A stretch of DNA of 64,000 nt, taken from positions 124,001-188,000 of the forward strand of contig NZ_JH376425.1 of the NCBI RefSeq assembly GCF_000233455.1, in the 5' to 3' direction. Below the pieces are notes generated by a model that was given only the letters and a program-made list of their open reading frames with translations, had not been told where the DNA came from and made no database searches. This document shows, piece by piece, positions 52,676 to 61,395 of the stretch. Position numbers and translations under genes: made by a program. Position 1 is the stretch's first letter, and each line of letters starts with the position of its first letter. Source of the DNA: [Clostridium] citroniae WAL-17108. Lineage in GTDB: Bacteria > Bacillota > Clostridia > Lachnospirales > Lachnospiraceae.

Positions 52676-52762
52676 AGAACGCAAAGAATCCTTTAAAATC
52701 ACTGGTTCCGGCATACCACCCGATTGTGTTGGCTCTGTGTCGGAACATAGAAAGGAAGTACC

Positions 52763-53770
52763 ATGACAACCAAAAAGAAAAACATAAATAATAATCGGCG
52801 TAGCCGAAAATATAATTGTGTATTTAATAATACAGATAAGCACAAAAACTGCTCCCATCAGGCCATTAAAGAAAAACTGTCGAACTGGGAGAATATTATC
52901 TATTGGTGTATGTGTGATGAAATTGCCAAAACGCCCCATACCCATTTATTTGTACAATTTAAGAATCCTGTCTACTTTTCAAGCATTAAGAAAACCTTTC
53001 CATCTGCCCACATAGAGGAAGCGCAAGGAACGGCAGAAGAAAACCGGGCATATATACGCAAAGATGGGAAATGGGAAAATACAGAGAAGGAAAGCACTAA
53101 TTTAAAGGAAACCTTTGAGGAATGGGGAACCATGCCGCAAACGGGACAGGGACGAAGAAGCGATTTAGCCAACCTATACCAAATGATTAAGGACGGCTAT
53201 TCCAATGTGGAGATTCTGGAAATCAACCCAGACAACCTCCTGAACCTACAGCACATTGATAAGGCACGTTTAGAGATACTTTCCAGCCGCTACAAGGCAG
53301 AACGGCGCATGAATCTATTAGTAACCTATGTCAGTGGTGCAACCGGTTACGGTAAATCAAGATACATTCTTGATAATCACGGTGATTCTAATGTATACCG
53401 GGTAACGGACTATAAACACCCATTTGACACATACTCCGGGGAAGATGTAATCGTTTTTGAAGAGTTTAGAAGCGATTTACCAATAGGAAATATGCTGAAC
53501 TACCTTGACGTCTACCCTCTGCAACTTCCTGCAAGGTACAACAACCGGCAAGCCTGCTACAACTTCGTGTATATCGTTTCCAACTGGAAATTAGACGACC
53601 AGTACCATAATATCCGCTTAGAGCAGAAAGAAACATGGAACGCCCTTATACGGCGTATTCATAAGGTGAGGATATACACGGCTCCCGGTGAATGGCAGGA
53701 ATATGACACTATTGATTATCTGCATGGATTCCAGCCGGTTGACAGGGCAGATACACCATTTAATAATTAA
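52763..53770 (+). CDS. rep: CRESS-type rolling-circle replication initiator (HUH endonuclease + SF3 helicase)
   Basis: A 335-residue Rep with all CRESS motifs in order: motif I YNCVFNN (21-23), HUH motif TPHTHLFVQF (His59 and His61), catalytic Tyr in YIRKDGKW (Tyr97, Lys100), then Walker A SGATGYGKS (~192-199), Walker B DVIVFEEF (~228-235) and motif C IVSNW (271-275). It should nick the origin loop and unwind DNA for rolling-circle replication of the excised circle. Bacterial Reps of this form are known from pCRESS plasmids and are related to circovirus and geminivirus Reps. AAAGGAAG precedes the ATG. Confidence 0.9.
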   Translation: MTTKKKNINNNRRSRKYNCVFNNTDKHKNCSHQAIKEKLSNWENIIYWCMCDEIAKTPHTHLFVQFKNPVYFSSIKKTFPSAHIEEAQGTAEENRAYIRKDGKWENTEKESTNLKETFEEWGTMPQTGQGRRSDLANLYQMIKDGYSNVEILEINPDNLLNLQHIDKARLEILSSRYKAERRMNLLVTYVSGATGYGKSRYILDNHGDSNVYRVTDYKHPFDTYSGEDVIVFEEFRSDLPIGNMLNYLDVYPLQLPARYNNRQACYNFVYIVSNWKLDDQYHNIRLEQKETWNALIRRIHKVRIYTAPGEWQEYDTIDYLHGFQPVDRADTPFNN

Positions 53771-53942
53771 ATCTGACAGGCGTTGGGACTTCACAATATA
53801 CGCTGATAAAATTATTGCAAACAAAAAACATAACGAAAATAATCATACTTACAAATTATAAAATCATAGACCATATCAAATTTCAATCAAACAATCCCCC
53901 AAATAAAACTTTGTTCCCTGCGCCTGTTACAAGGCGGCGTAT

Positions 53943-55157
53943 ATGAATGACAATAAAAATACTTCGGAAATCTTCAATCTTTCTTTATTGAAGGAAGCCC
54001 TTGAATGCGGTATACTTGATACAGACAGTGTGCTAGATACGCTTATGTCAACAAAGAGAGAACAAGTCCGTAAAATACATAATTACGCCATCACACCGCC
54101 AGCAAAAGAGGGCGGACGGTGGCAGACCTGCTATAAGGGGTCAGACGGAAAAAGAAAGAATATCAAGGCACAGACGGAAGATGAATTATTGGATAAGCTG
54201 ATTCCGATATACTTCCAAAATTCGCACATTGACAAAATGACTTTTTACGAACTGTATGAGGAATGGCTGGAATACAAACAGACCGTAACCAACAGCCCTA
54301 ATACCATCAAGCGGCATAAACAGCATTACAGCAAATATTTTGAACCATCTGCCCTGCATAACAGGAAAATCAAGAGGATAGATGAATTACTGCTGGAATC
54401 AGAATGTAACCGCATTGTAAGGGAGTTTAATCTCCCCCGTAAAGAATGGGGCAACATCAAGACAATCTTAAACGGTATGTTTGAATATGCCATCAGGAAA
54501 AAATATCTGACTGAGAATCCCATGGACAAAGTTCAGATTCTTGTCAAGTTTAAGCAGGTAGTCAGAAAAACAGGTAAAACAGAAACTTATAATTCTGATG
54601 AACTGAATGACTTAAACCAGTATCTTGACCGCATGTATACAGAAACGCTTGATACCGCATTTCTGGCTGTCAAATTAAATTTTTTGCTTGGCTTGCGTGT
54701 TGGGGAACTGGTAGCCCTGAAATGGGACGATTACATCAATATCAACCATCTGCATATTGTCCGTGAAGAAGTCAGAAATCAGGTTACAAACCAATATGAG
54801 GTAGTGGAGCATACAAAGACAAACCGTGACCGATTCGTGGTTCTGGTTCCAAAGGCAATCAATATCCTGCAAAAGATAGGGCATACCGGCGATTACATTT
54901 TTATGAGGGACGGGGAACGGCTTACATCAAGGCAGATTGCCTATGTACTGGAAAAATATGCAGAACGTCAGGGATTGTCTACAAAGTCCACTCACAAAAT
55001 GAGAAAGACATTTGCCAGCAACCTAAACGCCAGTGGCGTACCGCTGGACTGTATCCGGGAACTGCTGGGACATAGCAACTTGAATACCACTCTCGGATAT
55101 ATCTACAATCCATTGACGGAAAAAGAAACCTATGACCTCATATCTAAGGCTTTGTAA
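53943..55157 (+). CDS. int: Tyrosine site-specific recombinase (integrase) of the element
   Basis: A 404-residue phage/Tn916-type integrase. An N-terminal arm-binding domain (KEGGRWQTCYKGSDGKRKN) and SAM-like core-binding domain precede the catalytic domain. The catalytic residues are readable: Arg in LLGLRVGELVALKW, Lys in HTKTNRDR, His-x-x-Arg in THKMRKTFASN, His in ELLGHSNLNTT, Tyr in LGYIYNP. It lies next to attR and tRNA-Gly, as usual. No excisionase gene is seen in the 172-nt gap after rep. Confidence 0.94.
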   Translation: MNDNKNTSEIFNLSLLKEALECGILDTDSVLDTLMSTKREQVRKIHNYAITPPAKEGGRWQTCYKGSDGKRKNIKAQTEDELLDKLIPIYFQNSHIDKMTFYELYEEWLEYKQTVTNSPNTIKRHKQHYSKYFEPSALHNRKIKRIDELLLESECNRIVREFNLPRKEWGNIKTILNGMFEYAIRKKYLTENPMDKVQILVKFKQVVRKTGKTETYNSDELNDLNQYLDRMYTETLDTAFLAVKLNFLLGLRVGELVALKWDDYININHLHIVREEVRNQVTNQYEVVEHTKTNRDRFVVLVPKAINILQKIGHTGDYIFMRDGERLTSRQIAYVLEKYAERQGLSTKSTHKMRKTFASNLNASGVPLDCIRELLGHSNLNTTLGYIYNPLTEKETYDLISKAL

Positions 55158-55159
55158 GC

Positions 55160-55177
55160 TGTCTACAACTGTCTACA
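55160..55177. promoter_or_regulatory. Right arm-type integrase sites
   Basis: Two TGTCTACA motifs at 55160 and 55170, right after int. Confidence 0.6.
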
Positions 55178-55243
55178 GCCTGAAAGACACACAAATATAG
55201 CGGAAGTCCTTATAAATCAAGACTTCCGCTACCAATAAAAAGA

Positions 55244-55263
55244 GCGCGAGACGGGGATCGAAC
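55244..55263. repeat. Imperfect third att-like copy
   Basis: GCGCGAGACGGGGATCGAAC, two mismatches to the tRNA end, preceded by a hairpin (TAGCGGAAGTC/GACTTCCGCTA) that resembles the displaced tRNA terminator, including the shared AATAAAAAGA spacer. Behind it come another pair of TGTCTACA sites (55300, 55310) and a third hairpin (GGCTGGAA.../...TTCCAGCC) before the tRNA. Confidence 0.75.
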
Positions 55264-55383
55264 CATACCGCTTTTTCTCCAACTGGACAGAATGAGAAGT
55301 GTCTACAACTGTCTACAACATTTTGGAGAACGCAAAAGGCTGGAACCCCTTGTAAATCAAGGGAATTCCAGCCATTAAAAAAA

Positions 55384-55455
55384 AGCGCGAGACGGGATTC
55401 GAACCCGCGACCCTCGCCTTGGCAAGGCGATACTCCACCACTGAGCCACTCGCGC
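55384..55455 (-). tRNA. tRNA-Gly(GCC)
   Basis: Full cloverleaf on the minus strand: acceptor GCGCGAG/CTCGCGC, anticodon loop CTTGCCAAG, T-loop GTTCGAATC. No CCA encoded. It is the integration target of the element on its 3' side. Confidence 0.95.
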
Positions 55456-55479
55456 ATTATAACAGATATTTGATTAAAA

Positions 55480-55550
55480 AGCAGGTGATGGGAATCGAAC
55501 CCACGTATCTAGCTTGGAAGGCTAGTGTTCTACCATTGAACTACACCTGC
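55480..55550 (-). tRNA. tRNA-Gly(UCC)
   Basis: Cloverleaf on the minus strand: acceptor GCAGGTG/CACCTGC, anticodon loop CCTTCCAAG, T-loop GTTCGATTC. Confidence 0.95.
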
Positions 55551-55574
55551 AATCTGCTGAATGCTTCTCAGCAG

Positions 55575-55647
<73 letters not shown>

Positions 55648-55799
55648 ATCGGTCTGCATAAAAACGCTGTAATTGCGTTGTTTCATCATGCCGACAACGC
55701 TAATATTTTACCTAGTTTTTGCTCAGTTGTCAAGAGATTTTTGAATTATTTTTATGAGTATTGAACGATTATTCAATTAATATTTTTTTCAGTCCTAAT

Positions 55800-57185
55800 T
55801 TACACGTATTCCTTCCTGCCGCTGGCATCTGCAATTTCTTCCTCTTCCCGGTATTTTGCAACGGTCCTGCGTGAGATGGTAATGCCGCGCTCGCCCAGCT
55901 TTTCCCCCAGCAGGCGGTCACTGTAGGGCTTTTTTTTGTCCTCGGCATCTATGATCTCCCGAAGGGCCCGTTTGATATCCGCGGCAGTAACTGCCTGGGA
56001 GGACTGGGAGCCGGAAGCATTTTCCTGGACCGAAACCTGGCGGGAGAAGAAAAAGTTCATGGGATACACGCCCCAGGAACACTGTAGGTACTTTTTGCTT
56101 ACAGCCCGGCTGACGGTGGACTCGTGGATATCCAGCTCCTGGGCAATGTCTGCCAGCTTCAGGGGAGCCAGGTGGGAGGGGCCGTAGGTGAAAAATCCTT
56201 CCTGGTGTTCCAGCAGGGCTTTGGACACCTGCATCAGGGTCTTGCCTCTCTGTGCCACGCACTGTTTCACCCATTCCGCCTGACGGATCTTGTTGCTCAG
56301 GTATTCCTTCAGCTCCGGGGAATCGGGGTTGCGGTTCATCTGACTGTAGTAACTGTTAACTTCTATATTAGGATACATGGATTCATTGAGAAGAATATCA
56401 AAGTGTTCCTTAAACTTTACAATGGTCACGTCCGGTATGATATACCTGAGTTTTTCCCTGCTGCTAAAGGAGACCCCGGGCTTGGGATTCAGGGATTTGA
56501 TGATCTGGCAGTATCCGGCTGCCTCAGCAGGGGACAGGCGCAGTTTGCGTGCAATGGCGGGAATCTGGTTTTTTGCCACCATTTCCAGACAGTTATCAAT
56601 AATGGCGGCCAGAATGGGAGTGAGCATCTCCCTTCGCTCCAGCTGAAGAGTAAGACACTCTTCCAGGTTCCTGGCGCACACCCCTGCGGGATCCAGTTCC
56701 TGTAAGGAGTACAGAAGCTTTTCTACCAGTGCGGCATCGGCCTTAAAATATGCGGCGATATCATCCGTGCTTTCGCTGAGATATCCTTTGTTATCCAGGG
56801 ATTCCAGCATAAACTTTATGATCTCGGTCTCCTGTTGGGAAAAATCCTCTGTGACCAGCTGTGACCAGAGGTAATCCTGGAGTGTCTCACCGTCATCCGT
56901 GTTGATATTCCAGTTGCTCTTGAAATCGTAGTCATCATCATTATTCTGTCTCTGATAAAGATAGTAGTTTTCCTCATTGAAGGAGTTAAGCCACTGCTGT
57001 TCCTCGATGGACTCCCTCTGCTGGGTTTCGGCAGGAGGTTCCACAATATCGATTACGGGATTTTCCAGTGCCAGATCATTAATATATGTATTCAGCTCCT
57101 GGGATGTCATCTGAAGAATTTCTGCCGACTGTATCATACGCTGAGACAGTGCCTGAGTCTGTTTCACCTGCAGTTTTAAATCCAT
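55800..57185 (-). CDS. rpoN: RNA polymerase sigma-54 factor
   Basis: A 461-residue sigma-54. N-terminal activator-interacting region MDLKLQVKQTQALSQRMIQSAEILQMTSQEL, core-binding domain around PAGVCARNLEECLTLQL, the HTH region DIHESTVSRAVSKKYLQC, and the RpoN box ISRRTVAKYREE at the end, which reads the -24 element. It needs enhancer-binding ATPases, none of which is in the window. The start at 57185 is preceded by AAGGAAGT. Confidence 0.95.
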   Translation of the reverse strand: MDLKLQVKQTQALSQRMIQSAEILQMTSQELNTYINDLALENPVIDIVEPPAETQQRESIEEQQWLNSFNEENYYLYQRQNNDDDYDFKSNWNINTDDGETLQDYLWSQLVTEDFSQQETEIIKFMLESLDNKGYLSESTDDIAAYFKADAALVEKLLYSLQELDPAGVCARNLEECLTLQLERREMLTPILAAIIDNCLEMVAKNQIPAIARKLRLSPAEAAGYCQIIKSLNPKPGVSFSSREKLRYIIPDVTIVKFKEHFDILLNESMYPNIEVNSYYSQMNRNPDSPELKEYLSNKIRQAEWVKQCVAQRGKTLMQVSKALLEHQEGFFTYGPSHLAPLKLADIAQELDIHESTVSRAVSKKYLQCSWGVYPMNFFFSRQVSVQENASGSQSSQAVTAADIKRALREIIDAEDKKKPYSDRLLGEKLGERGITISRRTVAKYREEEEIADASGRKEYV

Positions 57186-57326
57186 AGTACTTCCTTCTTT
57201 CATCATCAGTCCAATGTTTTTTTGCCCATACAATTATAACACAGAAGGCCGGCAAGTACAATCAGGGACTTGGACGGATTCCCCATTTGATTTCTTGCTT
57301 TTGATTCCCTGCTTAACGTCTCGGTC

Positions 57327-57356
57327 TTGTGGGAAAGGGGGTGGGCGTGGTATAAT
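57327..57356 (+). promoter_or_regulatory. Probable promoter of the MBOAT operon
   Basis: TTGTGG, 18 bp, TATAAT, about 70 nt before the MBOAT start. Confidence 0.5.
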
Positions 57357-57429
57357 GTCCACTGAGGGTAGGCAATGAGCAGTGAGATAGAATATACTCC
57401 CAAAACCAATCCAGGAGGACCCGTTTCAT

Positions 57430-58902
57430 ATGCTGTTTAGCTCCATGATATTTTTATGGCTGTTTCTGCCGTTTGTCCTGATCGTAAATCTGATACTTCC
57501 CCACAGGATCAGTAACTGGTTCCTCATGGCAGCCAGTTTTATTTTCTATGCCTGGGGGGAGCAGGAATACATATGGCTGCTGCTGGTGTCGCTGCTGGTG
57601 AATTTTTACGGCGCCCATATCCTGGGATGCGTTGGCAGTCCCGCTCAGTCCCTGGGCTGCTTATCCCAGAGCCATGTATCCCAGCGCCATGTATTCCAGA
57701 ACATCCGCCCGTTCTTTTTTGCCCTGCTCCTTGCAGTTAACCTGGGGTTCTTGGGATATTTCAAATATTTTGACTTTTTTACAGGGCTTTTGGGAAGGCT
57801 GGCAGGCCGTGAACTCATGGCGCCCAGGAACCTGCTGCTGCCCATCGGCATATCTTTTTACACATTCCAAATGATATCCTATATCATTGATGTATACAGG
57901 GGCGACATTGAGCCGGAGAAAAAACTGTCCCATTTGGCGCTTTACATTTCTTTTTTTCCGAAAATGATCCAGGGCCCCATTGTGCGGTATCGGGGTTTTG
58001 GCGCATGCATAGAGACGCGTCATGTCACGCCGGAGACATTTGCCTACGGCGCCAGACGCTTTATCTACGGGCTGGCTAAAAAGCTGATCCTTGCCAATCA
58101 GTTCGGCAGTATCGTGGACAAGGTGTTGTCGAGCCCCATGGAGCAGATCAGCGGCGGTCTGGGCTGGTATATAGGGGTTCTCTACACCCTGCAGATTTAT
58201 TATGATTTTTCAGGCTATTCAGATATGGCTGTGGGCATAGGGAAAATGCTGGGCTTTTATATTCCGGAAAATTTCAATTATCCATACCTTGCAAGGAATG
58301 TGGGGGAGTTCTGGCGCCGGTGGCACATTTCCCTGTCCTCCTGGTTTAAGGACTATCTCTATATACCCCTGGGAGGAAGCCGAAGGGGAAGGGCACGCAC
58401 CTGTGTGAACCTGATGGCAGTGTTTCTCTGTACGGGATTCTGGCATGGGGCCGGCCTGTCCTTTCTTGCATGGGGGATCTATTATGGATGCCTGCAGATA
58501 TTGGAACGCCTGTTTTTAAAAAAGTTCCTGGACCGGTTTCCGGGATTCTTTTCTTCTGTGATAAGCTATATTTATATGTTCTTTGTCACTGTGGTTGGAT
58601 GGACCATGTTCCGTGCGGATTCTCTGACCAGGGGCATGACCCTTTTGCGTCAGATGTTTTTCTTAAAGCCCGGGATATATGACCTGTCCATGTTTGTCAC
58701 CCATAAGACAACGGTATGTATGATGGTCGGTTTTCTGATCTGCGGCCCGGTGCAGAAAATGCTGCCCGGACTGGCCCGGCATATGCTGGATGAAGACAGC
58801 GTTTCCCTGACGGAAAGCATGGGGCTTATCCTGCTGTTTGCCTATAGTATGGCCGTGGCTGTGGGAAGTACATATAATCCGTTTATATACTTCAGATTCT
58901 AG
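57430..58902 (+). CDS. MBOAT-family O-acyltransferase (AlgI/DltB/PatA-like)
   Basis: A 490-residue membrane protein with about ten helices. The MBOAT catalytic His is in GFWHGAGLSFLAWG, and the family hallmark NFNYPYLARNVGEFWRRWHISLSSWFKDYLYIPLGG is present. It moves an acyl group across the membrane to a cell-surface polymer, working with the DHHW protein encoded next. A short insertion with a near-duplicated SQSHVSQRHVFQ (residues ~75-90) is unusual. AGGAGG precedes the ATG. Confidence 0.92.
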   Translation: MLFSSMIFLWLFLPFVLIVNLILPHRISNWFLMAASFIFYAWGEQEYIWLLLVSLLVNFYGAHILGCVGSPAQSLGCLSQSHVSQRHVFQNIRPFFFALLLAVNLGFLGYFKYFDFFTGLLGRLAGRELMAPRNLLLPIGISFYTFQMISYIIDVYRGDIEPEKKLSHLALYISFFPKMIQGPIVRYRGFGACIETRHVTPETFAYGARRFIYGLAKKLILANQFGSIVDKVLSSPMEQISGGLGWYIGVLYTLQIYYDFSGYSDMAVGIGKMLGFYIPENFNYPYLARNVGEFWRRWHISLSSWFKDYLYIPLGGSRRGRARTCVNLMAVFLCTGFWHGAGLSFLAWGIYYGCLQILERLFLKKFLDRFPGFFSSVISYIYMFFVTVVGWTMFRADSLTRGMTLLRQMFFLKPGIYDLSMFVTHKTTVCMMVGFLICGPVQKMLPGLARHMLDEDSVSLTESMGLILLFAYSMAVAVGSTYNPFIYFRF

Positions 58903-58916
58903 GAAGGGGGCGCCGG

Positions 58917-60050
58917 ATGAATAAACGTACAAAAGCATACATATTTGCAGCCATGTTCATGGGGATGATGGTGCTGCCCCGGCTTTTGTTCATTCCCCTG
59001 AAGGACTATGTTGACACGGAGAATTATGAAAACAGGGTCTACCAGGAAAAGCCTGTTCTTAGGGTCCGTGGAATAAAGACGTATCCGGGGTTGTATGACG
59101 CCTATTTTAATGACCACCTGGCTTTTAAGAATCCGCTGGTGGCATTTGTAAAGCTGGCGGATATCCGCGTATTCGGGGAGGTATCCTCAGATGCCGTACT
59201 GATGGGACAGGACGATTGGATGTTCTATAAGCTTAAGAACGAGAATGAGGACAGCCTGGCTGATTATCAGGGAACAAACCGGTATCCGGAAGAGAAGCTG
59301 GAGTGTTTTGCCCGGCTTTTGGAACAGGCGGACCATCATCTTGCCTCCAGGGACATAAAACTTATATTGTATATTGTGCCAAACAAAGAGCAGGTGTATA
59401 GTGAGTATATGCCTTCCGGCATAAAGGTTGTAAATGAGGAGTCCAAGGCGGACAGGCTGTTTGAATATCTGCGGGATCATACGGATGCGGACGTGTACTA
59501 TCCTCTGGAGGAGTTTAAGAGGGCAAAGGATGACTGGTGTCAGATATACCGCAAGTATGATACTCATTGGAATGATATGGGGGCATTTCTGGCATCCCAG
59601 ATGGTGATCAGAGATATTGACAATGAGAAATTCGGCCCTGAGTCCTATATGGAGTACCCCATTGAGAACAGGGGATCCTTTAGCGGGGATCTGGCCGTTA
59701 TGCTGAACCTGCAGAACTATTATGATGACGATCCGTTTCTGAAGGTGGGAGGATACCGGGACGATATAACCATTTCCATGGATTATGAAAATGAAAGGGG
59801 CACCGTGACCCACTATTCATCAGATGTTCAGGATGACACCAGGAAAATATTGATCTGCCGTGATTCCTTCGGCGTCCATATGGCAGAATATTTTGCAAAG
59901 AATTACCCGGATGTGACCTTGCTGGATTACCGCACCGAGGATTGTGGGGCGGCAGTGATGGACCGGAAACCGGATGTGGTGGTGATAGAGGCCGCGGAAC
60001 GGTATACGGATTATATGTTTGGGCTGCTGGACCAGCTGGCCGGTATATAG
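58917..60050 (+). CDS. DHHW/AlgJ-like SGNH-type acetylation partner
   Basis: A 377-residue exported protein with an N-terminal membrane helix (AYIFAAMFMGMMVLPRLLFI). The family motif is DTHWNDMGAFLAS, with an SGNH-like Ser/Asp-rich region (ICRDSFGVHMAEYF) near the C-terminus. Such proteins take the acyl group from the MBOAT protein and put it on an exopolysaccharide or wall polymer. It starts 14 nt after the MBOAT stop. Confidence 0.9.
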   Translation: MNKRTKAYIFAAMFMGMMVLPRLLFIPLKDYVDTENYENRVYQEKPVLRVRGIKTYPGLYDAYFNDHLAFKNPLVAFVKLADIRVFGEVSSDAVLMGQDDWMFYKLKNENEDSLADYQGTNRYPEEKLECFARLLEQADHHLASRDIKLILYIVPNKEQVYSEYMPSGIKVVNEESKADRLFEYLRDHTDADVYYPLEEFKRAKDDWCQIYRKYDTHWNDMGAFLASQMVIRDIDNEKFGPESYMEYPIENRGSFSGDLAVMLNLQNYYDDDPFLKVGGYRDDITISMDYENERGTVTHYSSDVQDDTRKILICRDSFGVHMAEYFAKNYPDVTLLDYRTEDCGAAVMDRKPDVVVIEAAERYTDYMFGLLDQLAGI

Positions 60051-60102
60051 TGGGATCAGAGCAAAGAATGTGCATTGTGTTAAAAAAAGGAGGATTTTAA
60101 CG

Positions 60103-61284
60103 ATGAGATACAGGACAATGAGATTTGATAACGGAGAGGACAGGGTATCATTTCTGGGATTCGGATGTATGCGTTTTCCGAAGACAGAGGATGGGAGGAT
60201 CGATGAGGCGCAGGCCGCGAAGATGCTGGACACTGCCATAAAAGCAGGAGTGAATTACATCGATACCGCATATCCCTACCATGACGGAGCCAGTGAGCCG
60301 TTTGTGGGCCGCGTGCTGTCAGGATATCCCAGGGATCAATTCTTTTTGGCCACCAAGCTACCTGTGTGGAAAGCAGATTCAGCCCAGGACGCCCAGGAGT
60401 TATTCGAGGAACAGCTGAACCGTCTCCAGGTGAAATATGTGGATTATTACCTTCTCCATGCCCTGAACAGGGAGCGGTGGGACAAGCTGGTCCGCTCCGA
60501 TATCATTCCGTGGGCAGAGCAGTTAAAGAGGGAAGGGAAGATCCGCCATCTGGGATTTTCATTCCATGATGATTATGAAATGTTCCGGGAAATCATTACC
60601 TACAAACAGTGGGATTTCTGTCAGATCCAGTACAATTATATGGACAGGGATGTCCAGGCCGGGGACAGGGGCTATGCGCTGGCGGAGAAGATGGGGGTCC
60701 CCATGATCGTTATGGAGCCGGTTAAGGGAGGCACCCTTGCGAATCTTCCGAAAGAGGCGGAGGACGTGTTCCGGGCAGCAGACCCGGATGCCACCTGCGC
60801 ATCATGGGCCCTGCGCTGGGTGGGGAGCCGTCCCAATGTTAAAGTCATCCTGAGCGGCATGTCATCCCCGGAACAGGTGGAGGACAATTTAAGGTCATTC
60901 AGTCCCTTTGTGCCTTTGGATGAAGAGGAAGAACAGGTGGTGAGCCAGGCTGCCCAGGCGATCCGAAGCCGGATCAAGAACAGCTGTACGGCTTGCCGTT
61001 ACTGCATGCCCTGCCCTGCGGGGGTGGATATTCCCGGAAATTTTGCCATTTGGAATGAAGGAAGCATGTATGACATTGAAGAAAAGGCAAGAAAAGCATT
61101 CAGAGAAAAGCAGGAAGCAGGCGCAGGCGCTCAAGCGTGCATTAAGTGCGGAAAGTGCGAGTCGGTCTGTCCCCAGGGGATCCATATAAGGAAAGATCTG
61201 GAAACGCTGGCCGGGGAGCTTGGGATGGACCGGGTGAAGGAGGAAGCGCCAAAGGAAGTAGATCCCTGTCTTAAGATCAGGTGA
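60103..61284 (+). CDS. Aldo/keto reductase with C-terminal 4Fe-4S domain
   Basis: A 393-residue protein: AKR barrel with catalytic Asp/Tyr in YIDTAYPYHDG, Lys in FLATKLPVW, His in YYLLHAL, then a ferredoxin-like C-terminus with CTACRYCMPCPAGVDIPG and CIKCGKCESVCPQGIHI (cluster cysteines). Such fused proteins are common in anaerobes; the substrate is unknown. The ATG at 60103 follows AAGGAGG at 9 nt; an upstream frame overlaps the DHHW gene. Confidence 0.92.
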   Translation: MRYRTMRFDNGEDRVSFLGFGCMRFPKTEDGRIDEAQAAKMLDTAIKAGVNYIDTAYPYHDGASEPFVGRVLSGYPRDQFFLATKLPVWKADSAQDAQELFEEQLNRLQVKYVDYYLLHALNRERWDKLVRSDIIPWAEQLKREGKIRHLGFSFHDDYEMFREIITYKQWDFCQIQYNYMDRDVQAGDRGYALAEKMGVPMIVMEPVKGGTLANLPKEAEDVFRAADPDATCASWALRWVGSRPNVKVILSGMSSPEQVEDNLRSFSPFVPLDEEEEQVVSQAAQAIRSRIKNSCTACRYCMPCPAGVDIPGNFAIWNEGSMYDIEEKARKAFREKQEAGAGAQACIKCGKCESVCPQGIHIRKDLETLAGELGMDRVKEEAPKEVDPCLKIR

Positions 61285-61318
61285 TGCGGAAACAATCGAA
61301 AATAGAACATAATAAGAA

Positions 61319-61350
61319 ACGGAGCCGCTGCAGCAACAGGCTCCGTTTTG
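61319..61350 (+). terminator. Terminator after the aldo/keto reductase gene
   Basis: ACGGAGCC and GGCTCCGT form an 8-bp stem followed by TTTTG. Confidence 0.82.
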
Positions 61351-61395
61351 TCAATCCGCTGTAAGCGGATCAGTGATTCTATTGTTGCCGGCCTT

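Larger units (their letters stand above)
46718..55404. mobile_element. Integrated CRESS-Rep element in tRNA-Gly(GCC), ~8.7 kb
   Basis: The element is bounded by 20-bp identical direct repeats, the right one being the tRNA 3' end, with a tyrosine integrase next to the tRNA. It holds, from left to right: two secreted-protein genes (minus strand), an XRE regulator with two operators, a 331-residue unknown, three conserved small proteins, an FtsK-like translocase with a premature stop, a viral-type stem-loop origin, rep and int. It is clearly AT-richer than its flanks. Such integrated replicons match plasmids with CRESS-type Reps (pCRESS). A second, imperfect att copy at 55244 may be the true right end, with 55264-55384 a relic of an older insertion. 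Confidence 0.85.
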
